From Paracoccus subflavus (GTDB lineage: Bacteria; Pseudomonadota; Alphaproteobacteria; Rhodobacterales; Rhodobacteraceae), in NCBI RefSeq assembly GCF_004310345.1, contig NZ_SISK01000005.1:124001-188000 (forward strand): a DNA stretch of 64,000 bases, written 5' to 3'. Both the position numbers and the translations under genes were made by a program. The notes beneath the pieces are model-generated. The model did no database searches. It saw only the letters and a list, made by a program, of their open reading frames with translations, and was not told the origin of the DNA. Each line of letters begins with the position of its first letter. Within the stretch, counting starts at the first letter, position 1. This document shows, piece by piece, positions 25,478 to 34,989 of the stretch.

Positions 25478-28415
25478 GGTCCCCGACCCTTTCCGGCTGC
25501 GGCGCATCGGCCAGCGACCATTCCCCGTATCGCGCCAGATGGTCGTAGTCGCCCGCATAGCCCATCTGTTCGGGCGCCCGCATGGCGGTAAAGCCGATCC
25601 CGCCCGACAGGTAAGCCGCGATCAGCCGCACGAAGCCGTCCCAGTTTTCGGATTCCAGCCCGGGGGAATAATCGCGGGAATGGGTCTCGCCCTCGCCGCC
25701 CAGATGGATATAGCGGATGCCTGCCACCTCGGCCGGGCCGATCGCGTCGAACCCGCCGCGCCGCGCCATCGCCGCCTCGAGGATCAACTGCTTGTCAAAG
25801 GACGCCATCTGACGGTCGGTGGGCGGCTTGCCGGACTTGTAGTCATAGATCACCACCCGGCCATCGCCCAGAAGGTCGATCCGGTCGGGACGGGCGGTCA
25901 GCACGAAATCCATTCCCGGCAGCGCGACACGGCCGCGCTTTTCCACGACCACCGGGCGCCCCTCGGCCAGGCGGGCCAGTTCGTCCGCGCAGATCCGGTC
26001 GGCGATGCGCTCCATCCGCGCGGCCCAGAAGGCGCGGGCGGCGGGCCAGGGAACCTCGCGCGACAGCACATCGGCGGTCATGGACAGGAACCGTGCCTTC
26101 AGAACCTCGGGCGGGGTGTCGGGCGCGGGATTCGAGGCGATCAGCGATTCCATGATGGAATGCAGCGTCTGGCCGCGCAGCGCCGCGTCGGGTTCGGGCC
26201 GCAGCGGCGGCAGCGGGCGCAGGCCCAGGACGCGCTTGGCATAAACCGCGTAAGGATCGCGGATCAGCAGCGAGACATCGGTGACGGGCAATTCCCGGAA
26301 CGGCGGCCCCGGCGGAATGGGCGAGGGGCGGGCCGCGGGCCGCACCGGGCCGGACGGGCGCGACAAGGCCGCCGCACGGGCCAGCCACAGGTCGCCCCGC
26401 GCGCGCATGGCCGCCAATGCCTCGGGGCCGCTGCGCTCGGGCAGGCCGTTCATCAGGTTGGTCAGCCGGTTCAGCCAGCGTGACGGGATCGTCTCGGCCT
26501 CGGCCTCGCGGCGCGACCGTGTCAGCACCACGCGCGGCAGTCCCATCGCCTGTTGGAAATCGTGGGCGGCAAGGCCGATCCGGCGTTCGGGCAGCGGCAG
26601 GCCCGCCGCCAGCCGCATGGGCCGCGACAGCCAGGGATCGGGCGTCAGGGCCTGCGGCCAGCCGCCTTCGTTCAGGCCGGACAGGATCACCACGCCGTCG
26701 CCGGCGATGCGCGCCTCGCGCGGGCCGCGGATGTGCAGGTAATGCGCCTCGCCGTCGATGCGCACCGACTGCCGGGACAGTTCGTCCAGCAGCAGGGCGC
26801 AGAATTCGATCGGGCTCAGCGCCGGGCCCTGGTCCGCGTGATCTTCCAGATGCTCGATGGTGGACCGCAGCAGCGTGCCGTCGCGGTCCTGCCACAGGCG
26901 CGAGGCCCCCGCATCGCCGCCCGGCCCGGCGGCCAGCGATTCGGCCAGCGCGACCAGATCGCGCAGCCGGTCGGCCAGGGGCCGGTCGGCGCGGTCGCGG
27001 GCCAGCGGCATGATCCGGTCCAGCAGGTCGGCCAGCCATTCGGCCCAGCGCTTGCGCAGCCCGTCGCCGCGCGCCGCCCAGTCGCGCAGGCATCGGCCGT
27101 CGGGAAAGGCCGGGCCGTTGCGGCGCAGCTCCAGTTCCAGCTCGCGCGCCATCAGCCGCGCCTCGTTGGCGCCGACCAGCGGCGATCCGGTGATCGTCAG
27201 CGGATGCTTCAGCAGCACCAGCAGCCGGTCGATGGTCAGGGGCTGGCCGAACAACGCGGCCACCTGACGCATGAACAGCCCCGGAGCGGTCAGCGACAGG
27301 GGCTGGCCCGCGCTTTCGTCGGGGCACAACCGCCAGCGGTCGAGCGCGGCGATGACGCGGCGGATCAGGCTGCCGTCTGCGGCAATCAGCGTCGCGGGTT
27401 CGTGCCGTTCGGCGGCGTCGCGCAGCAGCAGGGCGATCACCCCGGCCTCCTCGCCCGGCTGCTCGGCCTCGATCAGGGTCAGGTCGCGGGTGGGGTCCGT
27501 CAGGTCGGGCAGGCGCGGACCCTCGGCGATCCACTGGTCCGTGACCGGCGCGGGCCGCAGCGCCAGCGCAACCAGGCGGTTGCGGTCAGGCACCGGCGGG
27601 GGGGTGTCGGTCCAGCGGGCCGGACGGCCCAGCGCATGGATCAGAGGGGCGAACCGGGCCTGCGGGTGATCCTCGAGCCCCGCGTCCAGGCTGTCCCAGA
27701 CCGATTGCGGCTGGTCGAAATCGAACCCCGGCAGCACCACCGCCCCTTCGGGCAGGCGGGCCACCGCCTCCATGAACAGCCGGGTGGCGCCGTGCGATCC
27801 GGTCGATCCCGCGACGATCACCGGGCCGTCCGGCAGGTCGATGCCCCGTCCCCAGTCTTGGCTCAGGGTCTCGGCGGCCAGACGCTGGCGCGCGGCGCGG
27901 TCCACAGGCAGACCGTTCAGGTGCAACCCTGCCGCGATGCGCAGAAAGGCCAGGGCATTCTGCCAGTGGCGGGCGTGATCGCCGGTGTCGATGCCTTCCA
28001 GCGCCTCGGGGCCCAGCCCTTCGTACTGCATTTCCTGCATCAGTTCGGCCAGCGACCGGGCCAGGCTGGCGATGGAATGGCCCGCCGCCAGGTCGCGCCG
28101 CGCATCCAGCAGCTTGGCCACCAGCCGCGCCAGTTGCAGCCGCCGGGCCAGGGGTGCGGATTCCGGCAGGTCGGCCAGCGCGGGGATGTCCAGGTTCGTG
28201 ACCGGCAAAAGGCGTGGCAGCAGCAGCGGTCCGCGCTTGTCGAAGGCGCATTTCATTTCGGCCAGGGTGCGGGTGGCATTGGCATAGATGGTGACCCGGG
28301 CCATCGCCTCGGGGGGGCGGCCCGCCATGCGGTCCAGAAACCCCGCCACGAATTCGCCCGCGAAATCCGCGCCGGGCGGCAGGGCATAAAGGCCGCGGAA
28401 CGGGGGTTCAGCCAT
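25470..28415 (-). CDS. addB: AddB, nuclease subunit of AddAB double-strand-break repair
   Basis: A 981-residue alphaproteobacterial-type AddB. The N-terminal helicase-like part begins FRGLYALPPGADFAGEFVAG and has no Walker A, as expected for this inactivated helicase branch. The middle contains VILSGLNEGGWP and the C-terminus the nuclease motif VVIYDYKSGKPPTDRQ. The cysteine cluster of the Firmicute iron-sulphur AddB is not seen. The ATG at 28415 overlaps the preceding murU gene by 8 bases. Transcribed tsaE/amgK - murU - addB - addA. Confidence 0.95.
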   Translation of the reverse strand: MAEPPFRGLYALPPGADFAGEFVAGFLDRMAGRPPEAMARVTIYANATRTLAEMKCAFDKRGPLLLPRLLPVTNLDIPALADLPESAPLARRLQLARLVAKLLDARRDLAAGHSIASLARSLAELMQEMQYEGLGPEALEGIDTGDHARHWQNALAFLRIAAGLHLNGLPVDRAARQRLAAETLSQDWGRGIDLPDGPVIVAGSTGSHGATRLFMEAVARLPEGAVVLPGFDFDQPQSVWDSLDAGLEDHPQARFAPLIHALGRPARWTDTPPPVPDRNRLVALALRPAPVTDQWIAEGPRLPDLTDPTRDLTLIEAEQPGEEAGVIALLLRDAAERHEPATLIAADGSLIRRVIAALDRWRLCPDESAGQPLSLTAPGLFMRQVAALFGQPLTIDRLLVLLKHPLTITGSPLVGANEARLMARELELELRRNGPAFPDGRCLRDWAARGDGLRKRWAEWLADLLDRIMPLARDRADRPLADRLRDLVALAESLAAGPGGDAGASRLWQDRDGTLLRSTIEHLEDHADQGPALSPIEFCALLLDELSRQSVRIDGEAHYLHIRGPREARIAGDGVVILSGLNEGGWPQALTPDPWLSRPMRLAAGLPLPERRIGLAAHDFQQAMGLPRVVLTRSRREAEAETIPSRWLNRLTNLMNGLPERSGPEALAAMRARGDLWLARAAALSRPSGPVRPAARPSPIPPGPPFRELPVTDVSLLIRDPYAVYAKRVLGLRPLPPLRPEPDAALRGQTLHSIMESLIASNPAPDTPPEVLKARFLSMTADVLSREVPWPAARAFWAARMERIADRICADELARLAEGRPVVVEKRGRVALPGMDFVLTARPDRIDLLGDGRVVIYDYKSGKPPTDRQMASFDKQLILEAAMARRGGFDAIGPAEVAGIRYIHLGGEGETHSRDYSPGLESENWDGFVRLIAAYLSGGIGFTAMRAPEQMGYAGDYDHLARYGEWSLADAPQPERVGDHG

Positions 28416-29094
28416 GCAGCATCCCCTCGGCCAGGGGGATCGCGGCAGGATAGCCCACGTCGCACCAGCCGCCGGGATGGACGATGCCATGGGCGCGGCC
28501 CTGTGCGATCAGCAGATCCCACAGCCGGTTCAGCGAAAACACCCGGTCGGGGATATCCGCCAGCCGGTCGGGGCGGACGATCTGCGCGCCGCCATAAACC
28601 AGATCGCCCCCCCGCGCGATCCGGCCCGCGCCGTCCAGGGAAAAATCCCCCGCCCCCTGCCGCGCCGTGGCCCGATCCAGCGGCACCAGCATCAGCAGAA
28701 CGTCCATGTCGTCGCGCCATGCCGCATTCAGCGCGGCCAGCGGGTTCGGCCCGGTCCAGACCACGTCGGGATTCAGCGTCATCACCGGGCCGGATTTGTC
28801 TTTCGGCCCCCGCCCCAGCAGCGGCAGCGCCTGTCGCAACCCGCCCCCGGTGTCCAGGATCGTGCCCTGCTCATCGCTGATCGCCACGTTCCGGCCCGCC
28901 AGATGCGCGGCGATCCGGTTTCCCAGATGATGCGTGTTGACCACGACCGGTCCCGCCCCTGCGTCCCGGCCCAGATCCAGCGCGCGATCCAGCAGCGTTC
29001 GGCCCGCGACCGGGATCAGGGGCTTGGGCAAGGTGTCGGTCAAGGGCCGCATCCGGGTGCCCAGCCCGGCGGCAAAGATCATCAGCGGGCGCAT
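28408..29094 (-). CDS. murU: MurU, N-acetylmuramate alpha-1-phosphate uridylyltransferase
   Basis: A 228-residue sugar-1-phosphate nucleotidyltransferase. It shows FAAGLGTRMRPLTDTLPKPLIPVAGRTLLD, the standard nucleotide-binding signature, plus VVNTHHLGNRI and DEQGTILDTGGGLRQALP. In Pseudomonas MurU works after the kinase AmgK in a fosfomycin-bypass recycling pathway making UDP-MurNAc. The AmgK-like domain is encoded immediately upstream, overlapping by 13 bases, which supports the assignment. A generic GDP-mannose or glucose-1-phosphate enzyme is less likely. Confidence 0.9.
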   Translation of the reverse strand: MRPLMIFAAGLGTRMRPLTDTLPKPLIPVAGRTLLDRALDLGRDAGAGPVVVNTHHLGNRIAAHLAGRNVAISDEQGTILDTGGGLRQALPLLGRGPKDKSGPVMTLNPDVVWTGPNPLAALNAAWRDDMDVLLMLVPLDRATARQGAGDFSLDGAGRIARGGDLVYGGAQIVRPDRLADIPDRVFSLNRLWDLLIAQGRAHGIVHPGGWCDVGYPAAIPLAEGMLHG

Positions 29095-30464
29095 CGGTCA
29101 CGCAGGCTTTCGACAAGGGCGGCATCGGGGGCGGGAACAGCCGCCAGCACGGCGGCCAGCGGCGCCAGCGCCGGATGGGCCAGGTTGCGCTGCACGTATC
29201 CCCAGACGCGGGGCATGAAATCCAGATATCGCGGCTTGCCGTCGCGCAGGCACAGCCGGGCAAAGATTCCCAGGATGCGCAGGTTCCGCTGCGCCCCCAA
29301 GAGCGCATAGGCCGCGCGGAACCGGTCCGGGTCCAACCCGGTCGCGGCCAGATAACGGCCGATGCAGTCCGCTTCGATGGCGGGGTCCACGTCGCGGCGC
29401 GCGTCCTGCAGGGCCGACACCAGATCATAGGCCGGATGGCAGGCCACCGCGTCCTGATAGTCGATCAGGCCCAGGGGGGCGTCGCCGCGCCAGATGATGT
29501 TTTCGGCATGGAAATCGCGCAGCGCCAGCACGGGGGGCAGATCGGCGGCCAGCCGGGCGTGAAGCGCGGCGATCGGCGGCGCGATATCCGCGCCTTGCGG
29601 ATACCACTCGGCAAACAGCCCAGACTGATCGGCCAGCACCGGTCCGTCCAGGGGGGCCACGAAATCCGGCACCGGGCGGCGGTGCAGATCGACCAGCAGG
29701 TCGGTGATCCGGGCATAGGCGCGGTGCGCCATGCCGGGGTCGCGGTCCAGAACGCGGGCGACCAGATCGTCGCCCAGATCCTGCACCAGCAGCAGCCCCG
29801 CCCCCTGATCCTGGGCCAGAATCGCGGGCGCCCCGAACCCGTGGCCGCGCAGCCAGCCCGTCATCGCCACGAATGGCTCGCAGGCCCGTGACGGATCGTC
29901 CATCAGCACCGCGCTGCCCTGCGTGCCGGTCAGCCGGAAATATCGCCGGGCCGAGGCGTCGCCCGCCAGCGGCCGCACCCGCGCATCACCCCAGCCCGCC
30001 CCCGCCACGAACGCCGCGCGCTGTGCGACGCGGGCCGCATCGGGCGCGATTAGCGTGATGGTGCGCAGATCCGGGTCGGCATGGGCGGCGATGGCAACGG
30101 TCATTGCCGTGTCCGGCAGGCGGTCCAGCCGGTCGGGCCATTCGATCAGGCAGATGGCGCTGTCCAACGCCTCGTCCAGCCCCAGTTCGGCCAGTTCCGA
30201 TGGATCGGTCAGGCGATACAGGTCGGCGTGCCAGATCTCGGTGCCCAAGGGGTCGTCATAGGTCTGGACCAGGGTGAAGGTCGGGCTGGGCACGTCCTCG
30301 GCCCCCTGGCCCTGGCGCGCCCGGATGAAGGCGCGGGCGAAATGGCTCTTGCCCGCCCCCACCGGCCCGTCCAGCAGGATCGTGTCGCCGGGCCGGGCCG
30401 TGGCGGCCAGCATCCGCGCCAGGGCGGCGGTCAAGTCTTGGTCGGCAGTCAGGCGCGTCGTCAT
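29082..30464 (-). CDS. TsaE-AmgK fusion: tRNA t6A ATPase plus sugar kinase
   Basis: A 460-residue two-domain protein. Residues 1-150 are TsaE, the ATPase of the threonylcarbamoyl-adenosine tRNA-modification complex: Walker A LLDGPVGAGKSHFARAF, then VPSPTFTLVQTYD and IWHADLYRLTDPSELAELGLDE, ending IEWPDRL. Residues about 160-460 are an APH-type phosphotransferase like AmgK (anomeric MurNAc/GlcNAc kinase): FVAMTGWLRGHGFGAPAILAQD, LRDFHAENIIWRG (catalytic Asp) and LGLIDYQDAVACHPAYDLV (metal-binding Asp). This fusion is known in Rhodobacterales. It joins tRNA modification and peptidoglycan recycling in one chain, with MurU encoded next. Confidence 0.94.
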   Translation of the reverse strand: MTTRLTADQDLTAALARMLAATARPGDTILLDGPVGAGKSHFARAFIRARQGQGAEDVPSPTFTLVQTYDDPLGTEIWHADLYRLTDPSELAELGLDEALDSAICLIEWPDRLDRLPDTAMTVAIAAHADPDLRTITLIAPDAARVAQRAAFVAGAGWGDARVRPLAGDASARRYFRLTGTQGSAVLMDDPSRACEPFVAMTGWLRGHGFGAPAILAQDQGAGLLLVQDLGDDLVARVLDRDPGMAHRAYARITDLLVDLHRRPVPDFVAPLDGPVLADQSGLFAEWYPQGADIAPPIAALHARLAADLPPVLALRDFHAENIIWRGDAPLGLIDYQDAVACHPAYDLVSALQDARRDVDPAIEADCIGRYLAATGLDPDRFRAAYALLGAQRNLRILGIFARLCLRDGKPRYLDFMPRVWGYVQRNLAHPALAPLAAVLAAVPAPDAALVESLRDRCAR

Positions 30465-30567
30465 GGTCGTGTTCTAGCGGCTTCGAGGGGCGGGGGGAAC
30501 CATCCGCGAACAGGGTTGATGCCGACAGCGGGCAATCCTGCTAGATTGACCGTGAAAGAGGCTTTTC

Positions 30568-31176
30568 ATGGTCCGCACTGCCCTTGCCCTTGTTCTGTCG
30601 CTGGTTCTGACCGGGCCGGCCTTCGCTACGCAGGAATACAGCCTGCCCACGCTGTTCGACGTTCTCGGGGTGGCATCCGATGACGTCCTGAACATCCGGG
30701 CCGAACCGAACGCCTCGGCCCCGATCGTCGGCACCCTGGCCCCCGATGCCAGGGGAATCGAGGTGGTCGAGGAACGCCGGAACTGGGGCCGGATCAACAC
30801 AGGCGGGGGCACGGGCTGGGTGTCGATGCGATACCTGTCCTATCGCACCGATGTCTGGCTGCCGGGCGAACTGCCGCCTGCCTTCCGCTGCCTGGGGACC
30901 GAGCCGTTCTGGGACGCAAGGCGCGAAGGAAACGACCTGGTCCTGCGCAGCCCCGAGGATCAGGAGGGCGACCGCCGCCCCGTCCAGGCCGTTCTGGACA
31001 CCGGCGTCTTCCGCAGCCCCGCGCGTGTGGTCGTGGCGCAGGGCATGACGCTGTTTTCCCATCCGCAAATCTGTTCGGACGGCATGTCGGACCGGCTGTT
31101 CGGGCTGACGGCGACGCTGGTGCTTCTTGGCGACAGCCCGAGGATACTGACGGGGTGCTGCCTGATCGGGCCATAG
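30568..31176 (+). CDS. Exported SH3-domain protein, COG3650-like
   Basis: A 202-residue secreted protein: signal peptide (ALALVLSLVLTGPAFA), a bacterial SH3 domain (VLNIRAEPNASAPIVGTLAPDARGIEVVEERRNWGRI, then GGGTGWVSMRYL) and a C-terminal region with CLGTEPFWDARR and ICSDGMSDRLFGLTATL...LTGCC. The cysteine pattern with GTEPFW is typical of COG3650 periplasmic proteins. Probably binds cell-wall peptides; the exact role is unknown. Divergent from the tsaE/amgK gene, with GAGG upstream of the start. Confidence 0.85.
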   Translation: MVRTALALVLSLVLTGPAFATQEYSLPTLFDVLGVASDDVLNIRAEPNASAPIVGTLAPDARGIEVVEERRNWGRINTGGGTGWVSMRYLSYRTDVWLPGELPPAFRCLGTEPFWDARREGNDLVLRSPEDQEGDRRPVQAVLDTGVFRSPARVVVAQGMTLFSHPQICSDGMSDRLFGLTATLVLLGDSPRILTGCCLIGP

Positions 31177-31312
31177 GACATCCTGGCGACATCTGGCGAT
31201 TCTTGCCGCGTCCGTCGCGGCGCTCTGTCTGCCTGGCGCGTCCCGCCACGCTTGACCGCAACAGGACGACGATGAAAGTGGCTGCAAGAAACCCCTTTTG
31301 ATCGGTTCCAGA

Positions 31313-31942
31313 ATGCCCCTGATCGTCCGCTATCTGACCCATCCGCAGGTTGTCATGGAGCCTGGGAAGGACGTGCGCCAGTGGTCGCTGAATCCGATCG
31401 GCGCGGCCCGTGTCTCTGCCTTGGCCGCTCGGCCCGGATGTCTTTCCAGAACCCGGAGAGTGATCAGCAGCCATGAGGCAAAGGCACTGGAAACAGCCCG
31501 GCCGCTTGCCTTGGCCTTGGGAGCGGACCTGGAAATCCGTCCGGGGATGCATGAAAATGACCGCAGCGCGACGGGCTTCCTGCCCCCTGCCGAATTCGAA
31601 AAGGTGGCGGACGCGTTTTTTGCAAAACCCCTCGACAGCATTCGCGGATGGGAAACGGCAGCCGATGCGCAAAGACGGATCGTGTCCGAAGTCGACGACT
31701 GCCTGGCAGGGCCTCAAGACGGGGATATTCTTTTTGTCGGGCACGGCGGCGTCGGCACGCTGTTGTTCTGCGCCTTGTCCGGTGTCGGCATTGACCGGCG
31801 CTTCGACCAGGGACCAGGAGGGGGCGGTTGCTGGTTTCAGTTCGGCCTGAGGGACCGCAAACCCAAACAGGGATGGCAACCGATGGAAGACCTGACGAAT
31901 GGTGGAGAGAAGCAGACCGGCCAAGGCTCGGGAGAGGCCTGA
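31313..31942 (+). CDS. Divergent histidine-phosphatase family protein
   Basis: A 209-residue protein related to phosphoglycerate-mutase-like phosphatases. The usual RHG triad reads YLTHPQV here: the histidine remains but Arg is Thr and Gly is Pro. The second motif SSHEAKALETARPLA has Lys where Arg is usual, and the distal catalytic motif DILFVGHGGVGTLLF is intact. The C-terminal DQGPGGGGCWFQF is characteristic of a Rhodobacterales subgroup. A TTG 15 bases upstream is an alternative start; no ribosome-binding site decides. Whether it is active is uncertain. Confidence 0.78.
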   Translation: MPLIVRYLTHPQVVMEPGKDVRQWSLNPIGAARVSALAARPGCLSRTRRVISSHEAKALETARPLALALGADLEIRPGMHENDRSATGFLPPAEFEKVADAFFAKPLDSIRGWETAADAQRRIVSEVDDCLAGPQDGDILFVGHGGVGTLLFCALSGVGIDRRFDQGPGGGGCWFQFGLRDRKPKQGWQPMEDLTNGGEKQTGQGSGEA

Positions 31943-31949
31943 GGCCGAA

Positions 31950-32786
31950 TCAACTCAGCCCCAGCACATCCTGCATGTCGTATTCTCCCGGCCCCTTGTC
32001 CTGGCCCCAGATCGCCGCGCGGATGGCGCCGCGCGCAAAGATCGCCCGGTCGGTCGCCAGATGGCGCAGTACGATCCGTTCGCCCGCGCCCGCAAAGATC
32101 ACGTCGTGTTCGCCCACCACGTCGCCGCCCCGGATGGCGGCGAATCCGATGCTGCCTTCGCGCCGTGGCCCGGTGATGCCTTCGCGCGCGGCGGTGCGCA
32201 GTTCGGCAAGCCGCGTGCCGCGACCCTCGGCGGCGGCCTCGCCCAGCATCAGGGCGGTGCCGGAGGGCGCATCGACCTTGTGCCGGTGATGGGCCTCGAC
32301 CACCTCGATGTCCCAGTCGGTGCCCAGGGCGGCCGCGACCTTGCGGGTAAGGCCCAGCAGCAGGTTGACCCCCTGGCTCATGTTGCCGGCCCGGATGATC
32401 GGGGCGTGGCGGGCGGCGGCCCTGAGGCAATCCAGATGCGGCTGTTCCAGCCCGGTGGTGCCGATCACATGCACGGCACGGGCCTGCGCGGTCAGTTCGG
32501 CAAAGGCGACCGTGGCGGCGGGCGTGGTAAAGTCGATCACCGCCTGCGCCTGGGCGATCACCGCCACGGCGTCGTCCCTGACCGTCACCCCCAGGGGCGC
32601 CCCGCCCATCGCCTCGCCCACGTCGCGGCCCAGCCAGGCATGGCCGGGCCGTTCCAGGGCGCCCGCAAGCCGAACCTCGGGATGGTCCGCCACCAGCCGG
32701 ACCAGCATCTGCCCCATCCGCCCCGAGGCGCCGGTGACGACGATCCCCGGCAGGGCGGGGGCATCGGTGTTCTGCAAATCGCTCAT
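31950..32786 (-). CDS. dapB: 4-hydroxy-tetrahydrodipicolinate reductase
   Basis: A 278-residue enzyme of lysine and meso-diaminopimelate synthesis, reducing hydroxy-tetrahydrodipicolinate with NAD(P)H. Seen are the nucleotide-binding [27 protein letters not shown], the GTTGL motif, and the substrate motif [21 protein letters not shown] with the catalytic His and Lys. The C-terminal [34 protein letters not shown] is standard. GGAG precedes the start. Convergent with the histidine-phosphatase gene (7-base gap) and divergent from rbfA. Confidence 0.97.
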   Translation of the reverse strand: MSDLQNTDAPALPGIVVTGASGRMGQMLVRLVADHPEVRLAGALERPGHAWLGRDVGEAMGGAPLGVTVRDDAVAVIAQAQAVIDFTTPAATVAFAELTAQARAVHVIGTTGLEQPHLDCLRAAARHAPIIRAGNMSQGVNLLLGLTRKVAAALGTDWDIEVVEAHHRHKVDAPSGTALMLGEAAAEGRGTRLAELRTAAREGITGPRREGSIGFAAIRGGDVVGEHDVIFAGAGERIVLRHLATDRAIFARGAIRAAIWGQDKGPGEYDMQDVLGLS

Positions 32787-32860
32787 GATCGGCTCCGGCT
32801 GGCTGTTGGCTGCGTCATATCCCGTTGCGGCGCGGCCCGCGACCCCCTACATCGGGGCGC

Positions 32861-33274
32861 ATGGCACAGAACCGTTTTTCCCAGGGCCCCGGCCCCTCGC
32901 ACCGCCAGCTTCGCGTGGGCGAACTGATCCGCCGCACCCTCTCGGACGTGCTGGCGCGCGCCGACGTGCATGACCCTGACCTGAACCGCCATTCCATCAC
33001 AGTGGGCGAGGTCCGCACCTCGCCCGACCTCAAGGTCGCGACGGCCTATGTGCTGCCGCTGGGCGGCCGCGACGCCGAGGAGGCCTTGGCCGCCCTGCGC
33101 CGCAACGCGCCCGAATTGCGCCATCTGGTCGCCAAGGCGATGACGCTGAAATACGCGCCGCAGTTGCGGTTCCAACTGGATGAAACCTTTGACCGGCTGG
33201 ACGACACCCGCCGCATGTTCGCCGACGAGCGGGTGCGCCGCGATGTCGAGGGTGCGGATGACGATGCGGATTGA
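32861..33274 (+). CDS. rbfA: Ribosome-binding factor A
   Basis: A 137-residue RbfA needed for 16S rRNA maturation and cold adaptation. It shows [50 protein letters not shown] and [29 protein letters not shown]. The ATG at 32861 gives the normal MAQNRF beginning; an upstream in-frame alternative at 32825 has no support. Its 3' end overlaps the next gene by 17 bases. RbfA, a glycosidase and truB form a likely operon. Confidence 0.95.
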   Translation: MAQNRFSQGPGPSHRQLRVGELIRRTLSDVLARADVHDPDLNRHSITVGEVRTSPDLKVATAYVLPLGGRDAEEALAALRRNAPELRHLVAKAMTLKYAPQLRFQLDETFDRLDDTRRMFADERVRRDVEGADDDAD

Positions 33275-34019
33275 CCTGCGCCCCCTGGGCGTGGCGGTCG
33301 GGATGCTGTTCGCCCTGACGGTCCCGGCGGCGGCGGAAGGCTGCAGCCGCATGACCCATGACGGCCAGGGCTATGTCGTCTGCGAGGTGTCGGCGGATCG
33401 CGAACCGGCGCTGCGGCTGTGGCAGGATGGGGCGGACGGCCAGCCCCTGCGCAACTTCGCCAACGTCCGCGCGACGCTGGACGCGGGCGAAAGCTTGGCA
33501 TTCGCCATGAACGCGGGCATGTATCACGCCGATTACCGGCCCGTGGGCCTGCTGGTCATCGACCGAGTGGAGGTGCAGCCCATCGTCACCGGTGCCAGCC
33601 GCGACAATTTCGGGATGCTGCCGAACGGCGTCTTCTGCACCGGCGGGGCGCGGCCCTTTCAGGTGATCGAGAGCCGCGCCTTTGCAGAGGCCCGCCCCGA
33701 CTGCCGCCTGGCCACCCAATCCGGCCCGATGCTGGTGATCGACGGCGATCTGCACCCCCGGTTCCTAGTCGATTCGGACAGCCGCTATGTGCGCAACGGC
33801 GTCGGCGTCTCGCCCGACGGGCAGACGGCGTGGTTCGCCATTTCCGATCGTGCCGTGACCTTTCACGAATTCGGCCGGCTGTTCCGCGACGGGCTGGGGG
33901 TGCGCGACGCGCTGTATTTCGACGGGTCCATCAGCCGGCTTTACGCGCCGGGGGTGAACCGCGCCGATTTCGGGCGGTCGCTGGGGCCGATCATCGGGCT
34001 GGTGGAGGGTGCCGGCTGA
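33258..34019 (+). CDS. Exported phosphodiester glycosidase-family protein (NAGPA-like)
   Basis: A 253-residue secreted protein. A signal peptide ([18 protein letters not shown]) precedes a phosphodiester-glycosidase (COG3698/NAGPA) domain: [80 protein letters not shown] and [16 protein letters not shown]. These enzymes cleave GlcNAc-1-phosphodiester-like bonds in polysaccharides. Two ATGs (33258 and 33264) fit; 33258 follows GAGGG. It begins inside the rbfA gene. Confidence 0.87.
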   Translation: MTMRIDLRPLGVAVGMLFALTVPAAAEGCSRMTHDGQGYVVCEVSADREPALRLWQDGADGQPLRNFANVRATLDAGESLAFAMNAGMYHADYRPVGLLVIDRVEVQPIVTGASRDNFGMLPNGVFCTGGARPFQVIESRAFAEARPDCRLATQSGPMLVIDGDLHPRFLVDSDSRYVRNGVGVSPDGQTAWFAISDRAVTFHEFGRLFRDGLGVRDALYFDGSISRLYAPGVNRADFGRSLGPIIGLVEGAG

Positions 34020-34086
34020 TCGGAGCCGGTTGACCTGGGGCGGGCGGCTGGCTATGCCGCCGCCTTTGCCGCGCAGGGGAATTCGG

Positions 34087-34989
34087 ATGGCACGCAAGAA
34101 GGGCCGCGACATCAATGGCTGGCTGATCGTGGACAAGCCTGCGGGCGTCACCTCGACCGCCGTGGTGGCCAAGGTCCGCTGGGCGCTGGACGCCAGGAAG
34201 GCCGGCCATGCGGGCACGCTGGACCCCGACGCGACCGGCGTTCTGGCGGTGGCCCTGGGCGAGGCGACCAAGACCGTCGCCGCCGTCACCGACGCGCTGA
34301 AATGCTATGACTTCACCGTCACCTGGGGGGCCGAGACGACGACTGACGATGCCTCGGGTCAGGTGGTCCGCAGATCGGACGCGCGGCCCGACCGCGCGGC
34401 GATCCAGGCTGCGCTGCCGCGCTTTACCGGCCAGATCATGCAGGTTCCCCCGGCCTTTTCCGCCGTCAAGGTCGATGGCGAACGCGCCTATGACCTGGCG
34501 CGCGCGGGCGAGGAACCGGAACTGGCCGCCCGCCCCCTGTGGGTGGAAAGCCTGACCTTGCTGGAAGGCGATACAAACACCGCCCGGCTGCAGATGATCT
34601 GCGGCAAGGGCGGCTATGTCCGGTCCATCGCCCGCGACCTGGGGCGCGACCTGGGATGCCTGGGGCATGTGGACCATCTGCGCCGAACCTGGTCGGGGCC
34701 CTTTGACGTGGCCGGCGCGGTGCCCCTGGATCAGATCGACCGCGACACGCAGGCAATCCTGGACGACCGTCTGCTGCCGCTGGAGACGGCGCTGGCCGAC
34801 CTGCCGATGCTGCGCGCCACGCCCGAAGGGGCGGTCCGCATCCGCAACGGCAATCCCGGTCAGGTGACCGGCACGGCCGAATGGGGCGATCTGGTCTGGG
34901 TCGCGGACGGCAAGGGGCCGGTCTGCATCGGTCGCTATCAGGGCGGCATGGTCCAGCCCGAGCGGGTCTTCAACCTTCAGCCCAGATAG
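34087..34989 (+). CDS. truB: tRNA pseudouridine-55 synthase
   Basis: A 300-residue enzyme forming pseudouridine 55 in the tRNA T-loop. Hallmarks are [33 protein letters not shown] with the catalytic Asp, [41 protein letters not shown] and [15 protein letters not shown]. The ATG at 34087 follows AGGGGA. The C-terminal domain is short, as in alphaproteobacteria. Its last 13 bases overlap the end of the convergent thiQ gene, so no terminator separates the two units. Confidence 0.97.
   Translation: MARKKGRDINGWLIVDKPAGVTSTAVVAKVRWALDARKAGHAGTLDPDATGVLAVALGEATKTVAAVTDALKCYDFTVTWGAETTTDDASGQVVRRSDARPDRAAIQAALPRFTGQIMQVPPAFSAVKVDGERAYDLARAGEEPELAARPLWVESLTLLEGDTNTARLQMICGKGGYVRSIARDLGRDLGCLGHVDHLRRTWSGPFDVAGAVPLDQIDRDTQAILDDRLLPLETALADLPMLRATPEGAVRIRNGNPGQVTGTAEWGDLVWVADGKGPVCIGRYQGGMVQPERVFNLQPR

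Noticed and set aside
22346-25591. A plus-strand open frame of more than 1000 codons opposite addA
   Set aside because: Its composition (Gly, Arg, Gln, His) and exact overlap with the real addA gene mark it as an antisense shadow.
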